From Phoronis ovalis (Eukaryota > Phoronida > Phoronidae), in assembly GCA_028565635.1 (NCBI GenBank), contig JAOXYB010029000.1, positions 1 to 15,128 of the forward strand: a stretch of DNA of 15,128 nucleotides, read 5' to 3'. A program made the position numbers and the translations under genes. Shown in pieces: positions 8,103-15,128 of this stretch (the first letter of the stretch is position 1; the number at the start of each line of letters is the position of its first letter). The notes under the pieces are model-generated. The model was given only the letters and a program-made list of their open reading frames with translations. It was not told where the DNA came from and made no database searches.

Positions 8103-9057
8103 CTAAAACAGCATATAGTTTGGCAAGGTTAGTTGCATTGCATTTATCAATATCATGATGCTATCTCTTGTACAGAAGCCCCTTCTGTAAGTCATGCTAT
8201 GAAATCAACATTATATTACGTTGTTTACATATTTTTTGGAAATGCTTTATACAAGAATTTATGTTTCTTATGATATGAATATCTACACACGCACACAGAC
8301 ATATGCACAAACACATGCATGCATACATGCACGCACCTTAAACAGCCTTAACCCTTTCACTGCTTGGCCTTTTTAGCATGAATTGTCTGCGTGGGACCTT
8401 GCGCCCCGCCATTTTACCATTTGCCGCTTTGAAACACGTGGAAATATGCTCTAGTTTATAGAAAAAATGATAGATGGCACTTGCAGTACGGGCGCTAATT
8501 TTAGTGAGGGATTTATGATTTATTGAGTACACGGTGATACCGGGTACGCGCATTTTAGCGACATTTTATTATACCCAGTACTACCGGGTAGACGCAATGA
8601 AAGGGTTAAGAAATATAATCTGACTTTCATATTCATGGTAGATTTGGGAGCGGATACTGAGGTAGATCTACCTTACTTTGATATCAACTGTAAATTTTGA
8701 GTTTCATTCAATATTAATAATTAAGTTAAATCCACCAGTAAACATCCATGATGATTTGAAGTTACTTTTATCTATACTAATTATAATACACTTTATGTAC
8801 AATAATAAATAACTACACTAATAATAAATAACTGATTTTGCAGTATATATGAAAATTAATTTAATTCGGGTTAACTTAATATTTTGTTGAGTCATATATT
8901 TAAAAGAATAGTTAATAACAATTACTTACGGAAGGTATGCTCTAGCTAGATGTTTCACAACTTTGAAATCATCAGATGTTAATTCATTTTCAATCTTGAG
9001 TATTAACTCGTAGTGATACTCATCTTTTATCTTTTGTTGCTCGAATGAACTAGCCAT
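7889..9057 (-). CDS. Single death-effector-domain-like protein, 113 aa, two exons
   Basis: Exons 9057-8930 and 8102-7889 join within a Pro codon (CC plus T) to give 113 residues. Amphipathic helices fill almost all of it: about residues 14-26 (YHYELILKIENEL), 28-40 (SDDFKVVKHLARA), 44-60 (PRLLENINNFSNLVDEL), 73-84 and 86-100. The spacing of L-x-L, the acidic SDDF before helix 2, the K-x-L core of helix 2, and the LP turn before helix 3 follow the death effector domain (DED) pattern of FADD and initiator caspases. The RxDL motif common before the last DED helix is not evident (ATLPNVVK instead). DED proteins assemble caspase-activating or inflammatory complexes through homotypic contacts; here there is no caspase or second domain, so an adaptor or decoy role is only inference. 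The start ATG follows an in-frame untranslated stretch and gives the whole fold. Another small helical domain is possible. Confidence 0.7.
8283..8338. repeat. CA/CATG-rich microsatellite
   Basis: A run of alternating purine-pyrimidine text (acacgcacacagacatatgc... through gcatgcatacatgcacgcac) is a degenerate dinucleotide repeat next to the TTAA element. Confidence 0.8.
8348..8609. mobile_element. piggyBac-like non-autonomous element (MITE)
   Basis: The segment is flanked by TTAA on both sides (8348-8351 and 8606-8609). Its ends are inverted repeats: CCCTTTCACTGCTTGG on the left against CCCTTTCATTGCGTCT on the reverse strand of the right end. TTAA target duplication with CCC-starting terminal repeats is the hallmark of piggyBac-type elements. 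At 262 bp it cannot encode a transposase; the 71-codon minus-strand frame overlapping it is repeat sequence. Its right half carries further short repeats (CCGGGTACGCGC, CCGGGTAGACGC). Base composition is visibly richer in GC than the surrounding intron. Confidence 0.8.
8930..9057 (-). CDS. First coding exon of the DED-like gene
   Basis: This exon has 42 codons plus two bases, from MASSFEQQKI to RAYL, ending at a consensus donor (CC/gtaagt). It covers predicted helices 1 and 2 of the domain. It is too short, once interrupted, to appear as a long open frame. Confidence 0.75.
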
Positions 9058-10525
9058 AATTCAAATTGTCAAATTGCATTAGTCTCAATCAGCTAATTCA
9101 AAGTCAATGATAATGTTTTTTGATTCAAACAATAAAGCAGGTGGTTTACTATGGTCTGAATAATTATGACACTTTAGGGTGACTACTTTTCTTTTCTAAC
9201 GCACCCTTTCAAATCACCTAAAACACTCCAAATGAATTTTCCAAGAAACTTGCCACTAATAATCCTAAGACAAGTGTGATATACCACAGGCACAGTTATA
9301 GTGAAAGAAACTCAACCTAGTCGAAACTCAACACAATAGGCCTACTAACATATACTTTATAGTTTATACTAAATCATTAAGCCACATTCTGACAAATTCA
9401 GTTTATTTCCTTTCACCTGTGTCTGTTACATGCCGTCTACCCCGTTCTTATAATAGTAAGTCGTTAAATTCCTCGTTTTGACATTTTATTGTAAATAATT
9501 CATAACCCATAAGGTATTATTTTCTGGGGAATTTTCACAAAAATTAGTTTCGATCACATGATACATAGCGGACAAAACATTTCAAATAACATGAATCTGA
9601 CATCTATTAATCAGTTACCGTACATCTTGCGGAGCCCATCTTGCAAAGACTGAAGCAACACACAACCACCCAAAGCTGAAGGATACGAATTTCAAAACTT
9701 TTAGAAACAAATGGGCGCAGACATGTTGGTGTTGACCTAGTTTTAAACTGTGTCAAGTGCGAGAATTAATAAAAACCACGAGTTTGTGCGAGATTGTAAA
9801 AATCGACATATTTGTTGTTCATGAAAATGGAATAGGTTTATTTATTAATTTTGAAAGTAGTGGTGAATATTTTGGTAAAATGGTGTTGTGGTCGAAAATG
9901 CTAAGTGCTGAAGCCACAAACAACAAAGTTTGATTGCAATCTGATATTGTTCACTCCGAACAAGAACTAGGGAAGTTGGATTGTATACATGTTGCCAGGA
10001 TAATCTACAACTGCCTATATAAGTATATATCTAATCACTCAATCTCAATCCCCATGTGTGTGAATTATTATATTGATAAAGGATGTAATATTTAACTAGG
10101 TAAGAAAATTATAATTTTAATAACAACAATAATATCTTTTGTTTGCTGTAATAAATTAATCATTGACATTGTATGCTACAATTTACTAAAAAAGTGAAAA
10201 GTTGCAAAAATTATTGACTTGTTAGCATTATCTGGGACTATTAATTATAACTAAGTTATAATAGTCACCGTAATAGTCCCAGGTGTCATGTATGTTTTAA
10301 CGTTTTGTGCGACGTAAAAGTTTAAAATAACACCTTATCATAGTTTCGTGCTATATCTGGCCAAGTTTAGAACGGTTGCACAGTGACACCAATGTTTTGA
10401 GTAAACTCCTAGACAAATAATAAACTTCATGGTTATCTCTAGCCTATTCTGCTCTTGTATTAAAAAACTTAATTAATAACATTACAAACTATAGTGTAGT
10501 AGTCCTTAGTTATAAACTAACAATT
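9058..10525. other. Divergent intergenic region between the DED-like gene and CSPP1
   Basis: No coding exon is recognised. The stretch should hold the promoters and 5' untranslated regions of both divergent genes. A TATATAAG sequence is at 10015-10022, and a somewhat GC-richer segment lies around 9600-9780; neither can be assigned with confidence. A nested inverted repeat is at 10232-10282. Confidence 0.5.
10232..10282. repeat. Nested inverted repeat (cruciform-type)
   Basis: The outer arms CTGGGACTATTA (10232-10243) and TAATAGTCCCAG (10271-10282) are perfect 12-bp complements. Inside, ATTATAACT and AGTTATAAT (10244-10262) form a second perfect 9-bp stem with a one-base loop. The phrase TAATAGTC is also directly repeated (10259-10266 and 10271-10278), so two pairings compete. 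It lies about 250 bases upstream of the CSPP1 start codon. Confidence 0.85.
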
Positions 10526-10594
10526 ATGGTAAAGGTAGAAGTCAATTTTGTAAAAAAGAGTAAAGTGAAAGGAAAGAAACATGCTAAATCCAAG
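10526..10594 (+). CDS. CSPP1: CSPP1 coding exon 1
   Basis: This exon has 23 codons, MVKVEVNFVKKSKVKGKKHAKSK, ending in AAG/gtaagc. The leader is strongly basic. The ATG at 10526 has a reasonable context (acaattATGG) and its frame runs straight into exon 2, which supports it as the start. Confidence 0.72.
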
Positions 10595-13500
10595 GTAAGC
10601 ATTTAAACATTTTTTAGTCATTTTCAGAAGTCTGTCTTTGCAGAGGCAACAAATCAAAATGAGTGAACTAGATATGGAAGCCTATATCGAGGCTCAAAAA
10701 GCCAAACTGGCAAAAGAGAGACAAGACTTGATGCAAAATGGAGTATCACCAAAGGTGAGTCACTGATCATCGACTACAATTAAGTTACTAGCTGCTTTTA
10801 TTTTAACATATTATTTGTTTTATGTAGCAGAATATGATAGAGTGGCAAAGCATAGAAAAAAGGATTAAAAATACTGTCAACAGATTCCATTAAATATGGT
10901 ATTGGAAAGTAGATGCAATTAAAATGTATTATCTTAGAATCGAAACACAATAATACACAAAAGAATTAAAACTCAAACTAGGTTTGTATGTGAAGTTTCC
11001 CTCTTGTATTTGGAAGAACAGAAACACTATTTTACATTTAATATTTTTTAGATAAATGGTGTGGCTTTAGTTGATCAACCTCCCAGGCGACAGTGGGAAC
11101 AGCCAGAAAATGTTAGCTTAGCAGCACAGGTAGGTGTCCATGCGTTAAAGCACAAATAAACTAAAATCATATGATTATTCTTGTTTGTATGTTAGCCTAT
11201 GTAAATATGTGTAACTAGTGTGTTTCTTTACGTCGCGCTTTAACAGTCATGGTAGATGCACATATTTTGCTCGTTATTCATCGCTCGTCACTTGTATTTA
11301 AGAACATTAAGCTCTCTATTGTGTAAGCAATTTGGTACTGTATAACCTCTACTGGTTCGACCAAATTTAATTAATTTCAATATGTGCTAGTCAAAATATT
11401 TGATAATTACTAAATTTTGGTGGATTAGGTGAAAATTCAAGGTTAAATATGAATGAAGTTATGAAATAGGAACTTTGCATCATAGTGTAAATATTGCGAC
11501 ATCCTGGGAGATATTGACCGCACTTTAGCACGTTGATTGATACTGTAAACATATAGATGCTGTTGAATTTTAAATATTTTCTGCCAAAAAGTGATGGTCA
11601 AATAATTCGAGTGGTCAAACCTTTATAGGTTACACGGTGGTTTCTTGTAGAAATGCAGTGTTGTCAGAGTTTCAGTTCTGTTGCTAGAGTATCCATCCGC
11701 ACACTGTTTTTATTCCTTTTCATGCAAATGGTCTCATAATCTTGAAATTTGTTGGCTGTGTTACTTACATAGTAAAACGCAGTTATTAAAGAGATGATTT
11801 GTTTTGGCAAAACAGTTATTAGTGTATTACAGATGTTTAATTGCCTAAAACTTGAAATTAAACTATTTCACCCAATTTATTATGCATTTTTAATAATTTC
11901 CTTTTTGATATATTTATTAAATAATTATTCATATTATTACAAGACATTGAGCATTGTCCACACTTTATCTTGAAAGTAATAACAAAAATAGAGGTTTACC
12001 CTTTATAACACCTGTTATGTGGTTCATGAATCATAAAAATCAAAAATTGCAACAATTCTTAAATTTTGTGGAATGTCAAATTTGATAAATGGAGCACATG
12101 TATTTTGGTAACTATAGATATTTAAACTGAAAGAGTGTTTGAATTTTTGAAAATTAATAAAATATGGAAGAAGGGGTTTGTGAAATTTAGAATCAAATGA
12201 GTTAAGTTTTACTGTATATTTAACGAGACTTAGTATTAAACACTGTTATACACATGCTCTTTCCCATTTATTTGTTCTACTGTTGTATATATTCTTTAGC
12301 TTGTAGTTAACTTGTTTCTTTGACTGTGCTTACATGTAGCCATTAAGTAGAACAGAAAACTATCCACCTGATGACAACAGGGGTCTGTCTGTAGGAGGGT
12401 ACGAGGAGAAACGACGATTGTTACAAGCTGAGAGACGGAGAGAATATAACGAAATGATGTACAAAAATTCCCCGCAGGTAGAATGAACAGAAAGGCATGA
12501 GATATGTTAAAAAATGAATGTTACAACGTTTAACCAGCAATAATGTTGGAAAGATATGCATAAATCTAAAAATTATACAGAGAAATCTTATAGGAAAAGC
12601 TGAATAAAATTTGAAAATTAATGTCAAGTGTATACATTTTGTGGGCTTACTTATTCAATTTTGAGACTTAAAATTATTAACCAGGGATAGAGCAGGCACA
12701 TTTCTTACATGATTATGTTTTTCTTTTGTATCTATTTAAAACTACTACCAATCGACACAAGACATTTGTAGTATTTGCAAACATGCGTGTAAGGACTCTA
12801 ACTTCCACTTTATTTCACGAAGACTATCAGAAAATGGAATGATTGTATTTTATCCCTAATTATTTATTAAAAAATATTTTGTTGGAGCAATTTGTAAAAG
12901 TGCCTTCTGGTCTCCTGTTTGCAACAACCCTATTAAGATTAAAGCTAGTATACACTACTGCTTTTCACTTTAACCTTCAGTTTTTATAGCTTTAGTGGTA
13001 TCTTTTTAGCATACAGAACCAAAGCAAAATGGTTATGCCGAGAGGATTCCCAAAGAAAACGTGCCTCCTCGCAGACCACAGACTCCACAAGAAACAGGGC
13101 TTCTAGGTGGCAAGCTTGGAGATTATGAGCAAAAACGGAAAAAATTAGATGTCCAAAGAAAAGAAGAGTACAACAGATTATTGGGAGCAGTAAGTAGTTT
13201 CATGATTTGTTCAGTGTATGAAAAATAAAAGATGTTAAAAAATAGTTCTGTATTAGTTCTTCCACCCAGTGAAAGTACAGTTAACGCATTACCTCTATAA
13301 ATTTGATAAAAAAAAATACTTTTTTGGATTTTGCTGATCAAGCTATGACATGTTATCAATTTTTGAAAGCCTAGTTGATGGAATTGTTAGGAAAGCAATA
13401 TCAAAATAAAGAAACACAAAATGGATCTGATAAGAACACTTAGTATAAATATCAGACCCTGTGCAATTCCGTGGTTAAAAATTATTTTAAAATAAATTCT

Positions 13501-14070
13501 GCAGCAATTTTTCTCCTTTTTCTGCAACAGTAATAGCAAATTCTGCAAAGTTCTGCACAAATAATATTTGTGATTTTTTGAAGTGCTGAACAAAAAATAG
13601 CTTTTTTTGATGAAAATATGCATTTAATAACAGATTGAACTCTATGAAGTAACTCCATGATGACGCTAAGAGCAATTAGGGAACTTTCGGACATGTTTGG
13701 ATGTTTTCGATTTGGAACTAATGTGTGCGAAAATGTTTCTAGCGCCATTTTATAATTGCTCCCGTAAACAGCGGCAGTGAGTTTGATCTTGATTAATTAT
13801 TTATTTTTCATAAAAAGCAAGTATACTATACTTTCCGTGGGATCACGTCCGCATGGTCTGAAATATCTTTATAGCATACATATATAGCTTATATATCTGT
13901 ATTACTTTGTTTTTTGTAAATGCGTGTACATGTTTGTCTGCTTGGGTTTACTATAGGCAACACAACGTACTCAATACAAACCAGTACCAGACACAACTAA
14001 TGAGCAACCACCATGGTTGCGATCTACACAAAAGGAAGCTAGCGCACCAATAAGTGTACCTGTGCCAGAG
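10526..14070 (+). CDS. CSPP1: CSPP1 orthologue, first six coding exons (3' part outside window)
   Basis: Six exons (10526-10594, 10644-10754, 11052-11129, 12340-12477, 13010-13189, 13957-14070) join in phase 0 into 230 codons. Residues 29-48 (MSELDMEAYIEAQKAKLAKE) align with the start of vertebrate CSPP1 (acidic, then an EEQKARLAED-type helix). Two repeats follow in exons 4 and 5, each of the form G-x-Y-E-x-K-R-x-x-L-x-x-x-R-x-E-Y-N, matching the paired YERK/EYN-type helical repeats of the family. CSPP1 binds microtubules at spindle poles, centrosomes and the ciliary axoneme; the charged helices visible here are the N-terminal part, and most of the protein (over 1000 residues in vertebrates) lies to the right. 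A basic leader (MVKVEVNFVKKSKVKGKK) precedes the vertebrate-like start; translation could begin at either Met. Confidence 0.88.
10595..10643 (+). other. CSPP1: 49-nt first coding intron of CSPP1
   Basis: It starts gtaagc and ends ctttgcag, with a pyrimidine tract directly before the AG. Retention would introduce TAA after three codons. It is much shorter than the other introns of the gene. Confidence 0.75.
10644..10754 (+). CDS. CSPP1: CSPP1 coding exon 2 (conserved N-terminal helix)
   Basis: These 37 codons contain MSELDMEAYIEAQKAKLAKE, equivalent to the start of the vertebrate protein. The acceptor is tctttgcag and the donor AAG/gtgagt. The internal Met is an alternative start that would drop the basic leader. 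Confidence 0.88.
10828..10893 (+). CDS. Possible alternative terminal exon of CSPP1 (short isoform)
   Basis: In intron 2, the acceptor ttgttttatgtag is followed in the correct phase by 21 codons (QNMIEWQSIEKRIKNTVNRF, then H) and TAA. An ATTAAA variant poly(A) signal lies at 10918-10923. The peptide is charged and helical. Splicing to it would give an 81-residue protein. There is no homology support. Confidence 0.2.
   Translation, partial: QNMIEWQSIEKRIKNTVNRFH
11052..11129 (+). CDS. CSPP1: CSPP1 coding exon 3
   Basis: These 26 codons (INGVALVDQPPRRQWEQPEN and on to LAAQ) lie between tttttag and CAG/gtaggt. The exon is a polar, Pro/Gln-rich linker with little family signal; support comes from phase and splice sites. 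Confidence 0.72.
11130..12339 (+). other. CSPP1: CSPP1 intron 3
   Basis: These 1.2 kb between consensus splice sites are A/T-rich, and I found no exon, RNA gene or obvious transposon. Confidence 0.6.
12340..12477 (+). CDS. CSPP1: CSPP1 coding exon 4 (first YEEKR...EYN repeat)
   Basis: This exon has 46 codons. After a polar stretch it reads GLSVGGYEEKRRLLQAERRR followed by EYNEMM, the first charged helical repeat typical of CSPP1. It is bounded by acatgtag and CAG/gtagaa. Confidence 0.88.
12478..13009 (+). other. CSPP1: CSPP1 intron 4
   Basis: This 532-nt A/T-rich intron holds no other feature seen. The minus-strand frame across its left border is a shadow. Confidence 0.6.
13010..13189 (+). 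CDS. CSPP1: CSPP1 coding exon 5 (second repeat)
   Basis: These 60 codons contain a Pro-rich segment (ENVPPRRPQTPQE), then GLLGGKLGDYEQKRKKLDVQ followed by RKEEYNRLL. This is the second copy of the repeat seen in exon 4. The donor is consensus (GCA/gtaagt). Confidence 0.88.
13190..13956 (+). other. CSPP1: CSPP1 intron 5, with probable repeat-derived segment
   Basis: The left half is A/T-rich. From about 13440 to 13775 the text changes: repeated TTCTGCA words (about 13498-13556), then a more balanced stretch (tccatgatgacgctaag... to cccgtaaacagcggcag). An 88-codon minus-strand frame spans this segment. It looks like an inserted repeat, but I cannot name the family or its ends. Confidence 0.4.
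13957..14070 (+). CDS. CSPP1: CSPP1 coding exon 6
   Basis: These 38 codons (ATQRTQYKPVPDTTNEQPPW and on to PVPE) lie after tttactatag. The proposed donor GAG/gtagct is weaker than the others. Reading through it gives five more residues and a stop at 14086-14088, so this could also be an alternative end. Confidence 0.68.
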
Positions 14071-15055
14071 GTAGCTTGTAAAAGATGAGGCCCAGTAACA
14101 GATTTTCTAGATCCATTTTTCAATTCTTCTTGTAATTGAGGTTATGTGAGATGAGGGTGTTAGCTTGATGGCCTTTCTTTCAAAATATTATTTTATCTCT
14201 GAAGCAAATTTACATTGTATTTCTTGAAAATTTCACAGTTACCTAAGATATTACTTATGCAAAACATTACTTACTCCAAAGAAATGAATAATTACAAAGA
14301 ATGACTTAAGTTATGTAGGTTTTATGTATTATATATATATTATTTATATATAATTAGATAAAACTGGGTCAGCTAACTCTCAAATTTCACAGTGAGAATT
14401 GACAACTGTTACTAGAAATGGTCCCATGTGAATGCTTATCTGCATTAATGTCTTTATTTTCTGATTATCTTCACACCTGTTTTTGAAGTCATTAACTCTG
14501 ATTAATTTAGAGCTCACATTTCTTATCTAATACCTAGAATAGTGTCCGGATCCACAATACTCTACAGTAAGAAGCTGAAGGTACCAAAGAAACACAGTTG
14601 TTGTAAAAGTTAGCAACCAGAAAAATAATGTCATGTTATGCATTTAAAAAGTAAAACTGTTTTAAAATACACACTTTTGTTAAATACTAGTGATAATAAA
14701 TTAGAAATACATTGATAGTGACTTCCAACAACCAGCTTATCGACTGTCTTCCTAAAAATCCATCTGATGACACTACCTTCTATTCATATTTTTTCATATT
14801 GTTAACTTTACAAAGCACGCTTTCACAATTCTATATTTCCATAACACTCAGCCTGTTTTGCATATTTATTTTGATCATTATGCTGTGTGACTTTTAATTG
14901 TGTAATGTTTTATACAATTCTGCACTGTTTGTTTAATTTGCATACAGGTATCTTTATTATGAGTCATTAACAGGCGTTATGTTTAGATGTCGTGCATCTG
15001 TACATCACCATAATTACACTTGATGATTATGTAGTTCTGCTACAAATTTCATTTT
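14071..15055 (+). other. CSPP1: CSPP1 intron 6 (continues beyond window)
   Basis: No further coding exon of CSPP1 was found. The stretch has an AT-dinucleotide run at 14325-14355. The open frame at 14712-14897 is hydrophobic by chance and has no family resemblance. Confidence 0.5.
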
Positions 15056-15128
15056 TATGCCCATCACTATGTAATAGTGAAAGGGCATATAGCCGTACTG
15101 CATGCGGCGTCGTCGGCGTATGTACCCT
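15056..15128 (+). repeat. Start of a probable interspersed repeat with terminal hairpin (cut by window edge)
   Basis: TATGCCC...CACTAT (15056-15070) pairs with ATAGTG...GGGCATA (15074-15089), making a tight stem-loop. It is followed by abruptly GC-rich text (gcatgcggcgtcgtcggcgt) unlike the A/T-rich intron. The change of composition and the hairpin suggest the end of a mobile element; its family is not determined. Confidence 0.45.

Larger units (their letters stand above)
8103..8929 (-). other. Intron of the DED-like gene, hosting a transposon relic
   Basis: This 827-nt intron has GTAAGT and TTTTAG ends. It holds a CA/CATG-rich simple repeat (8283-8338), a TTAA-flanked element (8348-8609) and a short direct repeat of AATAATAAATAACT (about 8801 and 8820). 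Confidence 0.7.

Noticed and set aside
8338-8553. 71-codon minus-strand frame
   Set aside because: It lies almost wholly within the TTAA-flanked element, whose ends explain the sequence; too short for a transposase and with no recognised domain.
13482-13748. 88-codon minus-strand frame as a gene
   Set aside because: It sits in an intron of CSPP1 in a repeat-like segment, has overlapping open frames, and shows no known domain.
14712-14897. 61-codon hydrophobic + frame
   Set aside because: The composition follows the T-rich intron; no splice sites in phase with CSPP1 and no signal of a real membrane protein.

Overview
The window reads as AT-rich nuclear DNA from an invertebrate animal. Coding sequence is split into short exons with GT-AG borders, separated by long non-coding stretches, and there is no sign of bacterial gene organisation. 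The three gene families I can name or place (RNF220, CSPP1 and a death-effector-like fold) are metazoan. The lineage cannot be fixed by eye; a marine invertebrate is plausible but unproven. Most open frames in the window are chance frames inside repeats or introns.

Left part (1-4300): the last two coding exons of an RNF220-type RING E3 ubiquitin ligase lie on the + strand at 966-1040 and 1428-1499. They encode the second half of the RING domain and the conserved C-terminus. The earlier exons lie to the left of the window. After the stop come at least three AATAAA signals, then about 2 kb with no recognisable gene. A degenerate tandem array at about 3690-4015 repeats the core ATACCCTGTGGTAAA roughly every 31 bases.

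Middle (4300-9060): two minus-strand genes lie in tandem. One (4303-5196, perhaps with a first exon at 7737-7776) encodes an unrecognised small protein whose predicted order of elements (helix, three strands, helix) resembles a double-stranded-RNA-binding fold. The other (7889-9057) is a clean two-exon gene for a 113-residue protein that looks like a single death effector domain. Its intron holds a 262-bp non-autonomous element flanked by TTAA, piggyBac-like. A 71-bp near-perfect inverted repeat lies at 7261-7439, inside the possible long intron of the first gene.

Right part (9060-15128): about 1.5 kb of divergent intergenic DNA is followed by the first six coding exons (10526-14070, 230 codons) of a CSPP1 orthologue (centrosome and spindle pole-associated protein 1) on the + strand. 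Every intron between them is phase 0, and the first is only 49 nt. The gene continues beyond the right edge. The window ends in what looks like the start of an interspersed repeat with a terminal hairpin.

RNF220 and CSPP1 are conserved housekeeping or signalling genes with no evident functional link to each other. The two small minus-strand genes between them are the least ordinary part and might be lineage-restricted. A death-fold protein beside a possible RNA-binding protein suggests, without proving, an innate-immune or cell-death context.
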